Assembly (NCBI GenBank): GCA_024408335.1
Contig: JAKSVB010000001.1
Coordinates: forward strand, 1-64,000
DNA length: 64,000 nt
Direction of reading: 5' to 3'
Source of the DNA: Bacilli bacterium
GTDB taxonomy: Bacteria; Bacillota_I; Bacilli_A; RFN20; CAG-826
Shown piece by piece: positions 8,479 through 17,992 of this stretch. The notes below the pieces were generated by a model. That model saw only the letters and a program-made list of their open reading frames with translations, had not been told where the DNA came from and ran no database searches. Numbering within the stretch: the first letter of the stretch is position 1; each line of letters begins with the position of its first letter. The position numbers were made by a program, and so were the translations under genes.

Positions 8479-10242
8479 TTATTTGACCTCCTTGATGTAG
8501 TTAAGAATCGAGTTCTTGGTATTTGTTGGTTTTGGTGCGACTTCAGGGTGATCCTTTAAGGCTGCAGCAATACGTTTGATAACGATTTCTGGAGCGCGGA
8601 TTTCCTCGGCTCTTGGATCAACGTTCCATGTAGCGGCTTTGTGGGTGTCGCTGATTTCGAAGAATGGAGGTTGATAGAGTGAGTCGATTTCAAGAGCGTT
8701 AACGTTTCTTGGAGTGAAGGCATCGCCTTTTGCTGGGATGAGCATGTTTGGTGGGGTGCCTGGGATTGCGTTAAGTTTCTCTTTGGTCTCAAGATCTGGG
8801 ACAGAACCAAGAAGTGCCCAAGTATATGGGTGACGTGCATCGTAGAAGATGTCTTCTGCGGTGCCTTGTTCAACGATCTTACCAGCGTACATGACTGCGA
8901 TGTCGTCTGCCATATTAGCGACAACACCTAAGTCGTGGGTGATGAAGACGATTGAGAGGTTCTTTTCTTTCTTGAGCTTGTTGATGAGTTCAAGGATTTG
9001 AGATTGAATTGTAACGTCGAGAGCGGTTGTTGGTTCGTCGCAGATAAGGACTTCTGGGCTTGAGCAAAGAGCGATAGCGATGACGATACGTTGTCTCATA
9101 CCACCTGAGAGTTCAAATGGATATTGTGAATAACGTTTTTCTGCGTCTTTGATACCGACTTCTTCAAGCATCTTGATAGCGCGAGCCTTTGCCTCTTTTG
9201 GAGTGAGTTCACTCTTAGAGACGGTGACTGCTGATGCGTAGTTAAGAAGAAGATCTTTGGTGATCGCTTCTTTTTCACTATCGGTTCTATTCATTAATGA
9301 ACGGAGGTGATCGATGAGTGAAAGGGTTGCGTTCTTGAGTTTTTCTTTGAAGGCCTCAGGTGAGGTGATGACTTCACGGAGTTTTGCACGAACATCGGCT
9401 GGGAGATCGTAGAAGTCTGAGACTCCTGCTTTTTCCATTGCCTTTGCGCGTTCTTCGATGAGTTTTGCGCCGTCTTTAGCACCTTTGACGAAGGTCTTAA
9501 CGATGGTTGGGAAGACGCTGATTTCGTTATCTTTTTCGGTGCCGATGGTAAGTTCGCAAGAAGCGAGCCCCTTATAGAGCTTCTTGAATGATTCTTCGCT
9601 GGCTTTAAGATCTTCGAATCCTTTGGCAGCGATATCTTCAAGAGCAGGGATAAGAGCGGCGATAGCCTCTGTTTGTCTAACGCTTTCGGCGTCGACGACT
9701 TCTGCGAAGAGGGTCTCGTAATCTTTTAAGTCAACGCCAGTGTCTTTTGGAGTTTCTTTGACATACAAAGCAAGTGATTTTGCTTCTTTGGCGTTAATCG
9801 CAGCAAGGAGCTTATCAACCTTAGCAAGAAGGTGCTTTGCTTCTTTCTTGTCTGCTTTTTGCTTTAAGACCATGGCCTCGGTAAGTTGCTTACCGACGAT
9901 CATGATTGGGTTAAGGGATGAAAGAGGGTCCTGGAAGATCATTGAGATCTTAACACCACGGAGTTTGGTGAATTCTTCTTCGCTGATCTTAAGAAGGTCT
10001 TTTCCATCATAGATGATTTGACCATCTTCGATGATCTTGTTGTTTGCAAGAATACCAAGGATGGCTTTTGATGTGACTGATTTTCCTGAGCCTGATTCAC
10101 CGACGATAGCCATGGTTCTTCCTTTATAAAGAGGGAAGGAAATGCCACGGACTGCTTTGACGGTGCCTGAGTCGGTACGGAAGGAAACACGGAGGTCTTT
10201 GACCTCGAGGATTTTTTCGTTAAGGTTCTTGATGTCTGCCAT
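8479..10242 (-). CDS. oppD: Oligopeptide ABC transporter ATPase OppD with very large insertion
   Basis: First ATPase of the peptide importer. Walker A GESGSGKS (about residues 49-56), Q-loop IFQDPLSSLNP, signature LSGGMRQRIVIA, Walker B VLICDEPTTALD and FITHDLGVVANMAD are all present. At 587 residues it exceeds the family norm (about 330-360) because roughly 230 residues of charged, helical-looking sequence sit between the Q-loop and the signature, that is, within the helical subdomain. The insertion site differs from that of OppF, so the two were acquired independently or diverged beyond recognition. The start lies 3 bases after the oppC stop. Confidence 0.93.
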   Translation of the reverse strand: MADIKNLNEKILEVKDLRVSFRTDSGTVKAVRGISFPLYKGRTMAIVGESGSGKSVTSKAILGILANNKIIEDGQIIYDGKDLLKISEEEFTKLRGVKISMIFQDPLSSLNPIMIVGKQLTEAMVLKQKADKKEAKHLLAKVDKLLAAINAKEAKSLALYVKETPKDTGVDLKDYETLFAEVVDAESVRQTEAIAALIPALEDIAAKGFEDLKASEESFKKLYKGLASCELTIGTEKDNEISVFPTIVKTFVKGAKDGAKLIEERAKAMEKAGVSDFYDLPADVRAKLREVITSPEAFKEKLKNATLSLIDHLRSLMNRTDSEKEAITKDLLLNYASAVTVSKSELTPKEAKARAIKMLEEVGIKDAEKRYSQYPFELSGGMRQRIVIAIALCSSPEVLICDEPTTALDVTIQSQILELINKLKKEKNLSIVFITHDLGVVANMADDIAVMYAGKIVEQGTAEDIFYDARHPYTWALLGSVPDLETKEKLNAIPGTPPNMLIPAKGDAFTPRNVNALEIDSLYQPPFFEISDTHKAATWNVDPRAEEIRAPEIVIKRIAAALKDHPEVAPKPTNTKNSILNYIKEVK

Positions 10243-10245
10243 AAA

Positions 10246-11946
10246 TTAGTCCTCGCTTCCTCTAAGTGTTGTGTTGAATGCGTCACGAAGACCATTACCG
10301 AATAAGTTGAAGGAAATCATGAGCAATGAGATGACGATACATGGGAACAATAAGACGTGTGGGTGTTCTTTTAAACCTGCAGCTTGTCCATCGTTAAGAA
10401 GTGAACCGATTGAGCAAAGACCGCTTGTGTTGAAGTCAATGATGCCAAGGTATGAGAGTGAGGATTCACTGAAGATGACGCCTGGAATCATTAAGACCGA
10501 TGAGGTGACAAGGGTACCTGCTGCGTTAGGAAGGATGTGACGGAAGATAAGTCTTGAGTCTTTTGCACCTAAGGTTCTACTTGCAAGGACGTATTCTTGT
10601 CCTTTGAAACGGTAGAACTGCATACGGGTCGTTCCCGCAACGCCTATCCATCCTGAATAGACGAAGGCGACAAGGAAGGCGAGGACGGAAATACCCGCTT
10701 CACCTACTGCTGCTTTAAGCGCGCCGTTATTAAGGAATTGGATTGAACAGATAGTGAGAATGATGATTGATGGGATACATGAGATGATGTCGGTGACACG
10801 TTCCATGACAAGGTCAGCCGTTCCGCCATAGTAACCTGAGATAGCACCCCAGATAAGACCGATGATGAAGTTGATGAAGGAGATGCCAACGCCTAAGAGG
10901 AGTGAGAATCTAGCACCAAGAGCAAGACGGAGGAAGATGTCTTGTCCTGATGAGTTTGTACCGAAGACGAATCTTGGAGCGAATCCATTATGGAATTCGA
11001 AGTAGTCATAGTAGTCGACACGGATTTCATATAAACCGTTTGTCTTTTCAGCATAGACGAGGTTGCCACCAGCATCTCTCTTATAGATGTCTTGTGGATT
11101 TCCGCTAGCGTCTCTTGCCATGACGAAAGAGTTTTGTGAGTAGCTGTTATTGCTTACGCTTGCTGCGAGCTTATACCAAATTCTTGTGCTTTGGTTGTAG
11201 TAAGTCTTCAAGTAGTCGATGATGGCTGGAATACTTGTGTCATTAAGGTTTGTCTTAATGCCTTGGTTTTCGAGCTCTTCTCTTGTGTCACGAAGTTCTT
11301 GTTCGTAGTCCTCAAGGTATTTGTGGTAATCACGAAGTGGCTTCATGATTGATTTGTCAGTTTTTGCGATACCTTTTTCTTGTTCGTAAGAGACGAGTTT
11401 TTGGTATTCTTCTTCATTGATGAAGACTGACTTACAACCGACTGCGTATGAGTCGATCTTAAGATCGTATGACTTGTATCTTGAAGCACCGACGACGTGT
11501 TCTTTTTCGCCGACAATCTTGATTAAAGGTTTGTGGTTTGAGTCATCGTAGGTGTAGAAGTCGACGTCTTTTTTGCTGCAGCCTTTTTTGACTTCAGTTC
11601 CATCCCAGAAACCAGATCCTTCGAACATTGGGTTATATGGGAGGGCGTAAGAGAATTTAGCGTCTCTGAAACCTGTAGGGTATTCGACTTTGTCAACGTA
11701 TGTTGTTGGTGAAACAAGAGGGACGATGAGAGCGAAAAGGACGATGAAGGCGATGATGATTGCAGCGACGATTGAGGCTTTGTTTTTAGCAAAACGGATC
11801 ATCGCGCCTTTTAAGAATGAGATTGGTTTGGTCTCGAAAGCTTGGTCGTGAAGAGTTGAATTGTCAACGTTGCTCTTCTTGAAAAGCTCTGGTGAAAGTT
11901 CTTCGTAGTTCATAGAGGTACCAATAACTTTGTTTTCGTTTTCCAT
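10246..11946 (-). CDS. oppC: Oligopeptide ABC transporter permease OppC with large external domain
   Basis: Permease subunit (BPD_transp_1 type). The first membrane helix is at about residues 55-78; the remaining helices are in the last 240 residues, which include the EAA-loop region LASRTLGAKDSRLIFRHILP that contacts the ATPases. Between helix 1 and helix 2 lies an insertion of about 230 residues, charged and rich in Tyr and Lys, expected outside the cell. OppC proteins are normally about 300 residues; this one is 566. The external domain could contact OppA or the peptide. It overlaps the end of oppB by one base. Confidence 0.93.
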   Translation of the reverse strand: MENENKVIGTSMNYEELSPELFKKSNVDNSTLHDQAFETKPISFLKGAMIRFAKNKASIVAAIIIAFIVLFALIVPLVSPTTYVDKVEYPTGFRDAKFSYALPYNPMFEGSGFWDGTEVKKGCSKKDVDFYTYDDSNHKPLIKIVGEKEHVVGASRYKSYDLKIDSYAVGCKSVFINEEEYQKLVSYEQEKGIAKTDKSIMKPLRDYHKYLEDYEQELRDTREELENQGIKTNLNDTSIPAIIDYLKTYYNQSTRIWYKLAASVSNNSYSQNSFVMARDASGNPQDIYKRDAGGNLVYAEKTNGLYEIRVDYYDYFEFHNGFAPRFVFGTNSSGQDIFLRLALGARFSLLLGVGISFINFIIGLIWGAISGYYGGTADLVMERVTDIISCIPSIIILTICSIQFLNNGALKAAVGEAGISVLAFLVAFVYSGWIGVAGTTRMQFYRFKGQEYVLASRTLGAKDSRLIFRHILPNAAGTLVTSSVLMIPGVIFSESSLSYLGIIDFNTSGLCSIGSLLNDGQAAGLKEHPHVLLFPCIVISLLMISFNLFGNGLRDAFNTTLRGSED

Positions 11947-13127
11947 TATTTTTTACCTCCCATTCTGATACGTGGGTCGACGATTCCATAGGAAAGGTCA
12001 ACAACGAGTGTGCCGATAAGGCCGATTAAGATATAGAACATACTGACGAATTGGAAGACGTCGTAGTCAAGTTTTTGAATTGAATCAAGATAGAGACCGC
12101 CGACACCGTTAACACGGAAGATGTTCTCGATGATCATGGAACCGCTGAGGATTGAGATGAGTTCACCAAGGATCATTGGGAAGATTGGGACAAGTGAGTT
12201 ACGGAATGCGTGTCTAACTGTTGCTTGAGCACGTGATAAACCTTTGGTTCTAGCAAGGAGCATGAAGTCACTTGTAAGAACTTCGGTGAGCTCAGCACGG
12301 GTATAACGGGCATAGCCAGCGATTGAACCAAAGCTCATTGAGAGAATTGGAAGGATGATTGATCTGAAGTATTCTGGTGAGAAGTAACCGACCGAAGCAG
12401 ATTCTGCCATTGGAGGAAGGGTTTGCCAGACATAACCGAAGTTATATTGGAGAAGGAATGCGTAAACGAAGCTTGGAACAGAGATGACAAGCATGATGAG
12501 GACGCTGAGGAAGTGATCTTCCCAGTGGTTCTTACGGAGTGCCATGAAGATGCCAAGGCCAAGACCAAGAGGAACGGCGATGACCATCGTGTACACGTTA
12601 ATAAGGATAGTAGGAGTTAAGTGACTGGTGAGAATCTCGACTGGTGATTGTAACCAAGCGATTTTGTAGCTATAGCCCCATGGGTGATCGCCACCGCTAA
12701 AGAGGTTAGCGATGAATGTCCAAAGCTGTTGAAGGATTGGAGTAGGCATATAAGTTTTTGTGCCATCTTCATTGATGACGGCGATGTATCTGCCTTGAGC
12801 AACCATCTTGTTGTAGAAGACTTGAGGGTCATTCATACCGGTGTTTGCGTCGACAGGGAGGAGACGAACTAAAACGAAACAGATTAAGAAAATGATAACA
12901 AATGTGAAAACAAGGAGGAGGAGACGTTTGATGACGTATCTAAACATCTCGTTCTTACCGAGTTCGTGGAAGAAATTAAGGAAACCTTTCCAGAATCTCT
13001 TCAAAAATGATGGTTTTTTGTCTGCTTCTATTACCGCCTCATTGGAGGTGCCATTAGAAACAGAATTTGTAGTTGGCCCCGCCGATATTGTAGGCGCGCC
13101 TTTCAATTCTTCTTTTTCTTTTTTCAT
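11946..13127 (-). CDS. oppB: Oligopeptide ABC transporter permease OppB
   Basis: Permease subunit of the peptide importer, 393 residues from ATG 13127. A frame extension reaches 13169 through a TTG, but that start lies inside a hairpin, so the ATG that follows is preferred. A cytoplasmic N-terminal tail of about 55 residues rich in Lys, Glu and Ser is unusual for OppB. The first membrane helix is near residues 58-80 and the remaining helices follow residue 155. The EAA-type motif is in LLARTKGLSRAQATVRHAFR, and the C-terminal MFYILIGLIGTLVVDLSYGI matches OppB. The ribosome site in front is weak, suggesting lower output than oppA. Confidence 0.92.
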   Translation of the reverse strand: MKKEKEELKGAPTISAGPTTNSVSNGTSNEAVIEADKKPSFLKRFWKGFLNFFHELGKNEMFRYVIKRLLLLVFTFVIIFLICFVLVRLLPVDANTGMNDPQVFYNKMVAQGRYIAVINEDGTKTYMPTPILQQLWTFIANLFSGGDHPWGYSYKIAWLQSPVEILTSHLTPTILINVYTMVIAVPLGLGLGIFMALRKNHWEDHFLSVLIMLVISVPSFVYAFLLQYNFGYVWQTLPPMAESASVGYFSPEYFRSIILPILSMSFGSIAGYARYTRAELTEVLTSDFMLLARTKGLSRAQATVRHAFRNSLVPIFPMILGELISILSGSMIIENIFRVNGVGGLYLDSIQKLDYDVFQFVSMFYILIGLIGTLVVDLSYGIVDPRIRMGGKK

Positions 13128-13156
13128 AATAGTCACTTCGTTTCTTTGTTCGCTAA

Positions 13157-13185
13157 GTAAGGGTGCCAATAGTTGACACCCTTAC
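13157..13185 (-). other. Hairpin between oppA and oppB without a T-run in the transcription direction
   Basis: GTAAGGGTG pairs perfectly with CACCCTTAC over an 11-base loop. On the minus strand it is not followed by a T-run, so it is more likely an RNA-stabilising or processing hairpin at the 3' end of oppA than a full terminator. Such a hairpin would let oppA mRNA outnumber oppB-F mRNA. In the plus direction it is followed by ATTTTTTT. Confidence 0.7.
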
Positions 13186-13217
13186 ATTTTTTTGTTGTTG
13201 GTTTGATGCTAAGAGGA

Positions 13218-16022
13218 TTAGTTTTCGCCCTTTTCATATGACTTATAAGCATCTGATAAGTCATTGTTGTATTGTGAGCAGAACTTTGCCCATTCGCTGT
13301 CTGTGTAGTTGAACTTGAGGAAACGGATTCCGCCATAGCCAACGAGTGAGACATAGTTGTCGGTTGCGTTTTCGGTCTTGAAGCCGTTGAGTGATGAAGT
13401 ACCACGAGCAACAAGTGGGATAGCTTCGTAACGGTTGATGATGCCTGCTTCGAGGCCTGCGAGAACGTTAAGCTTACGGGTGTGTGCTTCTAACCATTCT
13501 TCATAGTTTTCATCACCTGCGATTAAGCCATCGCCATATTGAGCTTCGTTACAGTCATCGCTATCGACCATGTAGGTGTACCAAGCATGGAATGATTTGC
13601 ATTCTGAACCAGAATCGACCATTCCGTCGCTATCGGTATCTGTTGCGTCGATTGTGCCATCGCCATCAGCGTCAATGCCAAGATTGAACTTGTCTTGTTG
13701 ACCCATGAAGCCGTATTCACAGCAGTTGGTGAAGTCTTTCTTTGCGTAGACTTCCATAAGACCGTAAGGGTTAACAGCAGCGCCGCCCCATGTGGAGAAG
13801 ATCATGTCATATCCACCGTTACGTGCGGTTGTGTAGTAGTCTTGGTCTTTTTCCATCTTGACTGCGATTTCGATCTTATCGCTTTGGCCTAATGTGCCAT
13901 CAGCTTTAAGAGCGGTAACAGCGTCGTTGATGAGTTTTGCCCATTGTTGGGTGATGTAGGTGTGTGCAGCGATTGTGTTTTCACTTTCGTTGTCGTAGAC
14001 ACGGAATTCGATGTTGATCTTATCGTTAGCTTTGATGTGGCCTGCATCTGAAGAAGCGAGTTCTTCTTTTAAGGCTTTGACAGCGTATTTGACTGCGAGG
14101 CTGTAGTTGAAGCCACATTGTCTTTCACTAAGAGCAACGTTTTCTCCAATTTCATCGCCGCCGAGTTTGCCATAGACGAGATCATAGACGCTCTTACCTT
14201 GTGGGGTGCTTCTATAGGTTTCGCCTGTGCTGTTATTTGAGAGGTAAAGGTCATTGAGAAGACCAGTGAAGCCTTTTGAACCTGAGGTTGCTTGTGAAGC
14301 AAAGTCGTTACGGTTGATAGCAAGAGATAAGCCAGTACGGAAATCTTGGTTTGCTAAGATTGTTTTGTTGGTGTTTGGTGTGTCAGATTGACGTGCTTTG
14401 AGGCTATCACGTTTGGTGTTGAATGAGATCTTTTGGGTGTATGACTCATATGTTGTGCTGACACGGCCTGAGCTACCGTATTCACGGAAGTCATTGACTG
14501 TAAGATCAATGTCATCGAGACGGCCTGCCATAAATTCAAGGAGTGCGTTTTGGTGTTGTGGGATGATCTTGGTGACAATTCTATCCATTTGGAATTGACC
14601 AACGTGTTTGTCATCTTTCCAGCCATACCACTTGTCGTTACGTTCAATGGTGATCTTGTCGCCTGCTGCGAAGTAGGTGAGTTTGTATGGACCATATGAT
14701 TTGTAGTTAGCAACGCTGCCTGAAGCGTAGGTTGTAGCAAGTGAGTTGCCTTTGCCAAGAGGCTTGCTGAGTTGCTTGTAGAGAGGAACGTTGACGAGCC
14801 AGTTGCCTGAGAGAGCGAACTTGAGGTTGAGTTCAGTGATAGCACGGCTTAAGTAGAGACGGATCTTGTAGTCGTCAACCTTTCTGATACCGACATCAGT
14901 GAATTCGATGTTCTTTCCTTTGTATGTGAAGACAGGTGTGAAAAGTGGAAGTTTCCATGCCCAGCTCTTTGTGTAGACACCTCTGTTGTTACCAATGAAT
15001 TTGACAACAGCTGAAAGGTCTCTTTCTAAAGCTTCACGGGTGTATGCTTCGATGTTTGCTTCGACCCAGCCATCAGTGACGTTTTTGACTGTCTTGATGT
15101 AGTTCTTTTGGCCGGTGAAATCGGTGAAGCCTTCATCGAAGACCATGATTTCGATGTCTGCGATATCTTCTTTGATGTTGTTATCTGTGACATCGCTTGG
15201 CTTTGTTGGGAGGTGAGTTGTCTTATCGTATGCACGATCCCAGCTGGTTAAGTTGCTGTGATCCTTATACCATTGGAGGTAGTATTGATAAGCTGTTTTG
15301 ATACGTAAAGCAGGGAGCTTGACGCTGTTATCGTCGAGTTGGCCAAGGATATCGCCGAATGTCTTATCGGTTGCGCCTTCGCCATAGCTGAGGTCGAGGA
15401 ATGGGGTGTACTTACCTAAGTTGAGGTAGTATAAGCCTGAATCGTTTTCGACTTCGCCAGTCTTCTCATCATAGTATTTGAAGAATGGTTCGTTTGTAGC
15501 ACGACCTTGTTTGTAATAGTTTTCTGCGTTGCAGAGAACTAAGTTACTTCCGAAGTAGCTGTCTGCACGGTAGTTAGCGTACTTTGGTGAGAGTTGGAGT
15601 TCCATTGAGTCAACATAGTCTTGAGCGGTGATAGCTGTTCCATCTTCCCAAGTTGCTGCTCTATTAAGAGGAATATCCCAAACCATACCTGCGGTTGCGT
15701 TACCTTCCCAGTAGGTTGTTGCTTCTTGTTCGGTTAAGTCTTCTGGTGCAACTGCGGTTGGAAGATCGCTTGCCATTTCGCTTACGAAGACATAGCCATC
15801 TTTTGTTTCGTTAAGAATACAGTCGTAGAGACCCATTTCGCAGAAGCTACCGATATAGCTTTCGTCACTTGTTTCCCATGAGTGGACGTTCCAGTTTTTT
15901 GGTGAGCTTTGGAGGTAGGTGTTGTAAGTGTATCCATCTTCAGCTTTTTTTGGACCACAGCTTGCGAGAACACCCATACTCATAATAAGGCCACTGCCAA
16001 GAACTAAGAGTTTCTTTTTCAT
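13218..16022 (-). CDS. oppA: Oligopeptide-binding lipoprotein OppA, very large form
   Basis: Substrate-binding lipoprotein of the peptide importer, 934 residues compared with the usual 540-600. The signal peptide ends in GVLASC (lipidated Cys22). The SBP_bac_5 fold is shown by WEDGTAITAQDYVDSM, the YGPYKLTYFAAGDKI type segment, and FRTGLSLAINRNDFA. Near residues 781-804 there is a DADGDGTIDATDTDSDGMVD segment of the thrombospondin-type-3 or EF-loop kind, which would bind calcium; this is not usual in OppA. The gene follows the lipoprotein gene at 16091 and has AAAGGAGAAAG in front of its ATG. Confidence 0.92.
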   Translation of the reverse strand: MKKKLLVLGSGLIMSMGVLASCGPKKAEDGYTYNTYLQSSPKNWNVHSWETSDESYIGSFCEMGLYDCILNETKDGYVFVSEMASDLPTAVAPEDLTEQEATTYWEGNATAGMVWDIPLNRAATWEDGTAITAQDYVDSMELQLSPKYANYRADSYFGSNLVLCNAENYYKQGRATNEPFFKYYDEKTGEVENDSGLYYLNLGKYTPFLDLSYGEGATDKTFGDILGQLDDNSVKLPALRIKTAYQYYLQWYKDHSNLTSWDRAYDKTTHLPTKPSDVTDNNIKEDIADIEIMVFDEGFTDFTGQKNYIKTVKNVTDGWVEANIEAYTREALERDLSAVVKFIGNNRGVYTKSWAWKLPLFTPVFTYKGKNIEFTDVGIRKVDDYKIRLYLSRAITELNLKFALSGNWLVNVPLYKQLSKPLGKGNSLATTYASGSVANYKSYGPYKLTYFAAGDKITIERNDKWYGWKDDKHVGQFQMDRIVTKIIPQHQNALLEFMAGRLDDIDLTVNDFREYGSSGRVSTTYESYTQKISFNTKRDSLKARQSDTPNTNKTILANQDFRTGLSLAINRNDFASQATSGSKGFTGLLNDLYLSNNSTGETYRSTPQGKSVYDLVYGKLGGDEIGENVALSERQCGFNYSLAVKYAVKALKEELASSDAGHIKANDKINIEFRVYDNESENTIAAHTYITQQWAKLINDAVTALKADGTLGQSDKIEIAVKMEKDQDYYTTARNGGYDMIFSTWGGAAVNPYGLMEVYAKKDFTNCCEYGFMGQQDKFNLGIDADGDGTIDATDTDSDGMVDSGSECKSFHAWYTYMVDSDDCNEAQYGDGLIAGDENYEEWLEAHTRKLNVLAGLEAGIINRYEAIPLVARGTSSLNGFKTENATDNYVSLVGYGGIRFLKFNYTDSEWAKFCSQYNNDLSDAYKSYEKGEN

Positions 16023-16047
16023 ATTGCTTTCTCCTTTTATCTAGCCC

Positions 16048-16075
16048 CTAAGAGGGATGTTGCATCCCCCTTTAG
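16048..16075 (-). other. Hairpin between the lipoprotein gene and oppA
   Basis: Inverted repeat with CTAAGAGGGATG facing CATCCCCCTTTAG (one mismatch and a bulge), placed in the 68-base gap between the two genes. No T-run follows on the minus strand. It is a probable mRNA-stability or processing element of the same kind as the one after oppA. Confidence 0.55.
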
Positions 16076-16090
16076 GACGTTTGTTTTTTA

Positions 16091-17992
16091 TTAAGCAGCT
16101 AAGAGGCCAACGTTTGCGACTCCGCCTTTGATTGAGTTGAAGTCGTATGAGGTTGTGCCAATGTCGCTGATTGTGAATTTGATGATGAACGAATTTGAAT
16201 CAATATCTGAGAATGGTGCGTACATTGCTAATGTGACATCGATCTCATTTGTGACTGTGTTGACGACGAATGCTGAGTAGTCGCTGTATTCGCCAAGAGC
16301 AAACATGCCACCGCTTGTTGATTTTTCTGCTTTGGTCCAGAATTCACCGATTCCATTACCAACGCCGTATTCGCCACTGCCAAGCATGTTGAGGAGTTCT
16401 TTGAAGAGGCCGTTGTCGGAAGTGGTTCCGTCGTTGCTACCAACGTCGCCTGCGAATGTGACGGTGTGTGCTGCGTCATCAATCTTCTTCTTTGTCCAGT
16501 TGGTTTCGTTGACTGATGCAAGGGTAACTGCACCTGCTGTCATATCTTTAACACCTTGGATTTGGAAGACGTTTGTTTCGCCTGCGATTTCGGTTGCTGC
16601 TGGTAATGCGCCTTCAGCATCGAGTTTTGTCTTGTAGCACTTTGAGTCGTTAGCGTCATTCCAGATTGCTGCTGCATCGACAACTGAGTAATTGGTATCG
16701 AAGACGTAAACGCCAGCACCTTGTTGTTCAAGTTTCTTTTGCTTGTATTCGCTATAGACGCCGTTAGCGGTGACTTTGGAAGTTATGACTGTGTCGTAGC
16801 TGCCATAGAGGTTGATAGCTGCGTCTCCTGCCATCTCTTGAGTTGTAGTTGGCATGTATGGAGTGTCTTTATCGTGAGCTCCTGAAGCATCGACTGACCA
16901 GATGCTTGCGGTAACTGTGTAGTTGCCTGCAGCTTGGATTGCTCCGAATGCTGTTGCGATTTCATCACCGGTGATACGGGTTGGGATATATGCATCGCTC
17001 TTGATGGCGGTTTCCATAAATGGAACTGATGTTGTGCCGATATCGTAAAGCTTGAGGGTGACGAATTCTTCTGTTCTCGTTCCTTCTGTGAGGAAGACTT
17101 TGAATGTAGCTTCATCTGGGTTGCCATCCATACCGGTGTCTTTAAGTTCGGTAAGGACTGTGTGAGCGTATTCAACTTCTCCTGGGTAGATTGCTGGCAT
17201 TGGCATGCTGCAACCATATGCGAGAAGATTTTCTGTGAACGATGGGCCGAAGAATAAGTGATCCTCGCCTTCATAGAAATCGTAGTATGAATCAGATGCG
17301 TCTGGCATCATACCGATCATGAGGTAGTACCAGTTGAGAGTCTTGATGATACCAGGTTCGAATACGAGTTGACCTGCTTCATCGAGATATCCTAAATAGC
17401 CGTTGCCATCATTGAGGTAGGCCATTGCAAAGCTTGCTGATTCTCCATCTTCAAATGTCTTGCCTAAGTCAGTTTTGTCATAAGCAAGAGCGTAATCAGA
17501 GTTGTGAGCATAGGTTCTGAAGTATTCACCATTTGGTTCATAGGCATCGATGGTGAAGTTGTTTGGTTCATCTTCGAGATTTGATAAGAAGTTGATCGTC
17601 TTGATTTGCTCGTTGCTAAGAACTGTGATTGTGATTCTGCTAAGGAGCGAACCAGCCTCGACTGTGATGAAGTATTGGCCAATGGTATCACACTTAACTT
17701 TGTGTCCTTCAATAACGACTTCTGGTCTTGAGCAGCTGATGGTGTAGTCATGGGTTTCTGTGCCATCGCTCATCTCGATTGAGACATATTTGTCGAAGTC
17801 AAATTTAACACCTTCTTCAAGGTATGGAATTGTCTTCTTTTTGATGACGAGTGGGTATGCTTGCTCGCCTGCTGTATTAGATGTTGATTCACCAGGATTT
17901 ACGCTGTTGTTATTAGCACCAGCATCGCAGGAACCTAACATCATGAGTGTTGCTGCGCTGAGGAGCACTAATGTGCGCTGTAATTTTTTCAT
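16091..17992 (-). CDS. Lipoprotein of unknown function leading the opp operon
   Basis: A 633-residue extracellular lipoprotein that I do not recognise. The signal peptide ends in LMMLGSC with lipidated Cys22, followed by a short Asn/Ser-rich linker. Residues about 40-125 look like a bacterial Ig-like (Big) domain. The rest is beta-rich with many Asp, Gly, Tyr and Thr and no catalytic motif I can name. ATG 17992 was chosen because AAAGGAGAG precedes it; the frame extends 16 codons upstream without signal. It is the first gene of the operon that encodes OppA-F and the M6 protease, so it could capture proteins or peptides; this is inference from position only. Confidence 0.75.
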   Translation of the reverse strand: MKKLQRTLVLLSAATLMMLGSCDAGANNNSVNPGESTSNTAGEQAYPLVIKKKTIPYLEEGVKFDFDKYVSIEMSDGTETHDYTISCSRPEVVIEGHKVKCDTIGQYFITVEAGSLLSRITITVLSNEQIKTINFLSNLEDEPNNFTIDAYEPNGEYFRTYAHNSDYALAYDKTDLGKTFEDGESASFAMAYLNDGNGYLGYLDEAGQLVFEPGIIKTLNWYYLMIGMMPDASDSYYDFYEGEDHLFFGPSFTENLLAYGCSMPMPAIYPGEVEYAHTVLTELKDTGMDGNPDEATFKVFLTEGTRTEEFVTLKLYDIGTTSVPFMETAIKSDAYIPTRITGDEIATAFGAIQAAGNYTVTASIWSVDASGAHDKDTPYMPTTTQEMAGDAAINLYGSYDTVITSKVTANGVYSEYKQKKLEQQGAGVYVFDTNYSVVDAAAIWNDANDSKCYKTKLDAEGALPAATEIAGETNVFQIQGVKDMTAGAVTLASVNETNWTKKKIDDAAHTVTFAGDVGSNDGTTSDNGLFKELLNMLGSGEYGVGNGIGEFWTKAEKSTSGGMFALGEYSDYSAFVVNTVTNEIDVTLAMYAPFSDIDSNSFIIKFTISDIGTTSYDFNSIKGGVANVGLLAA

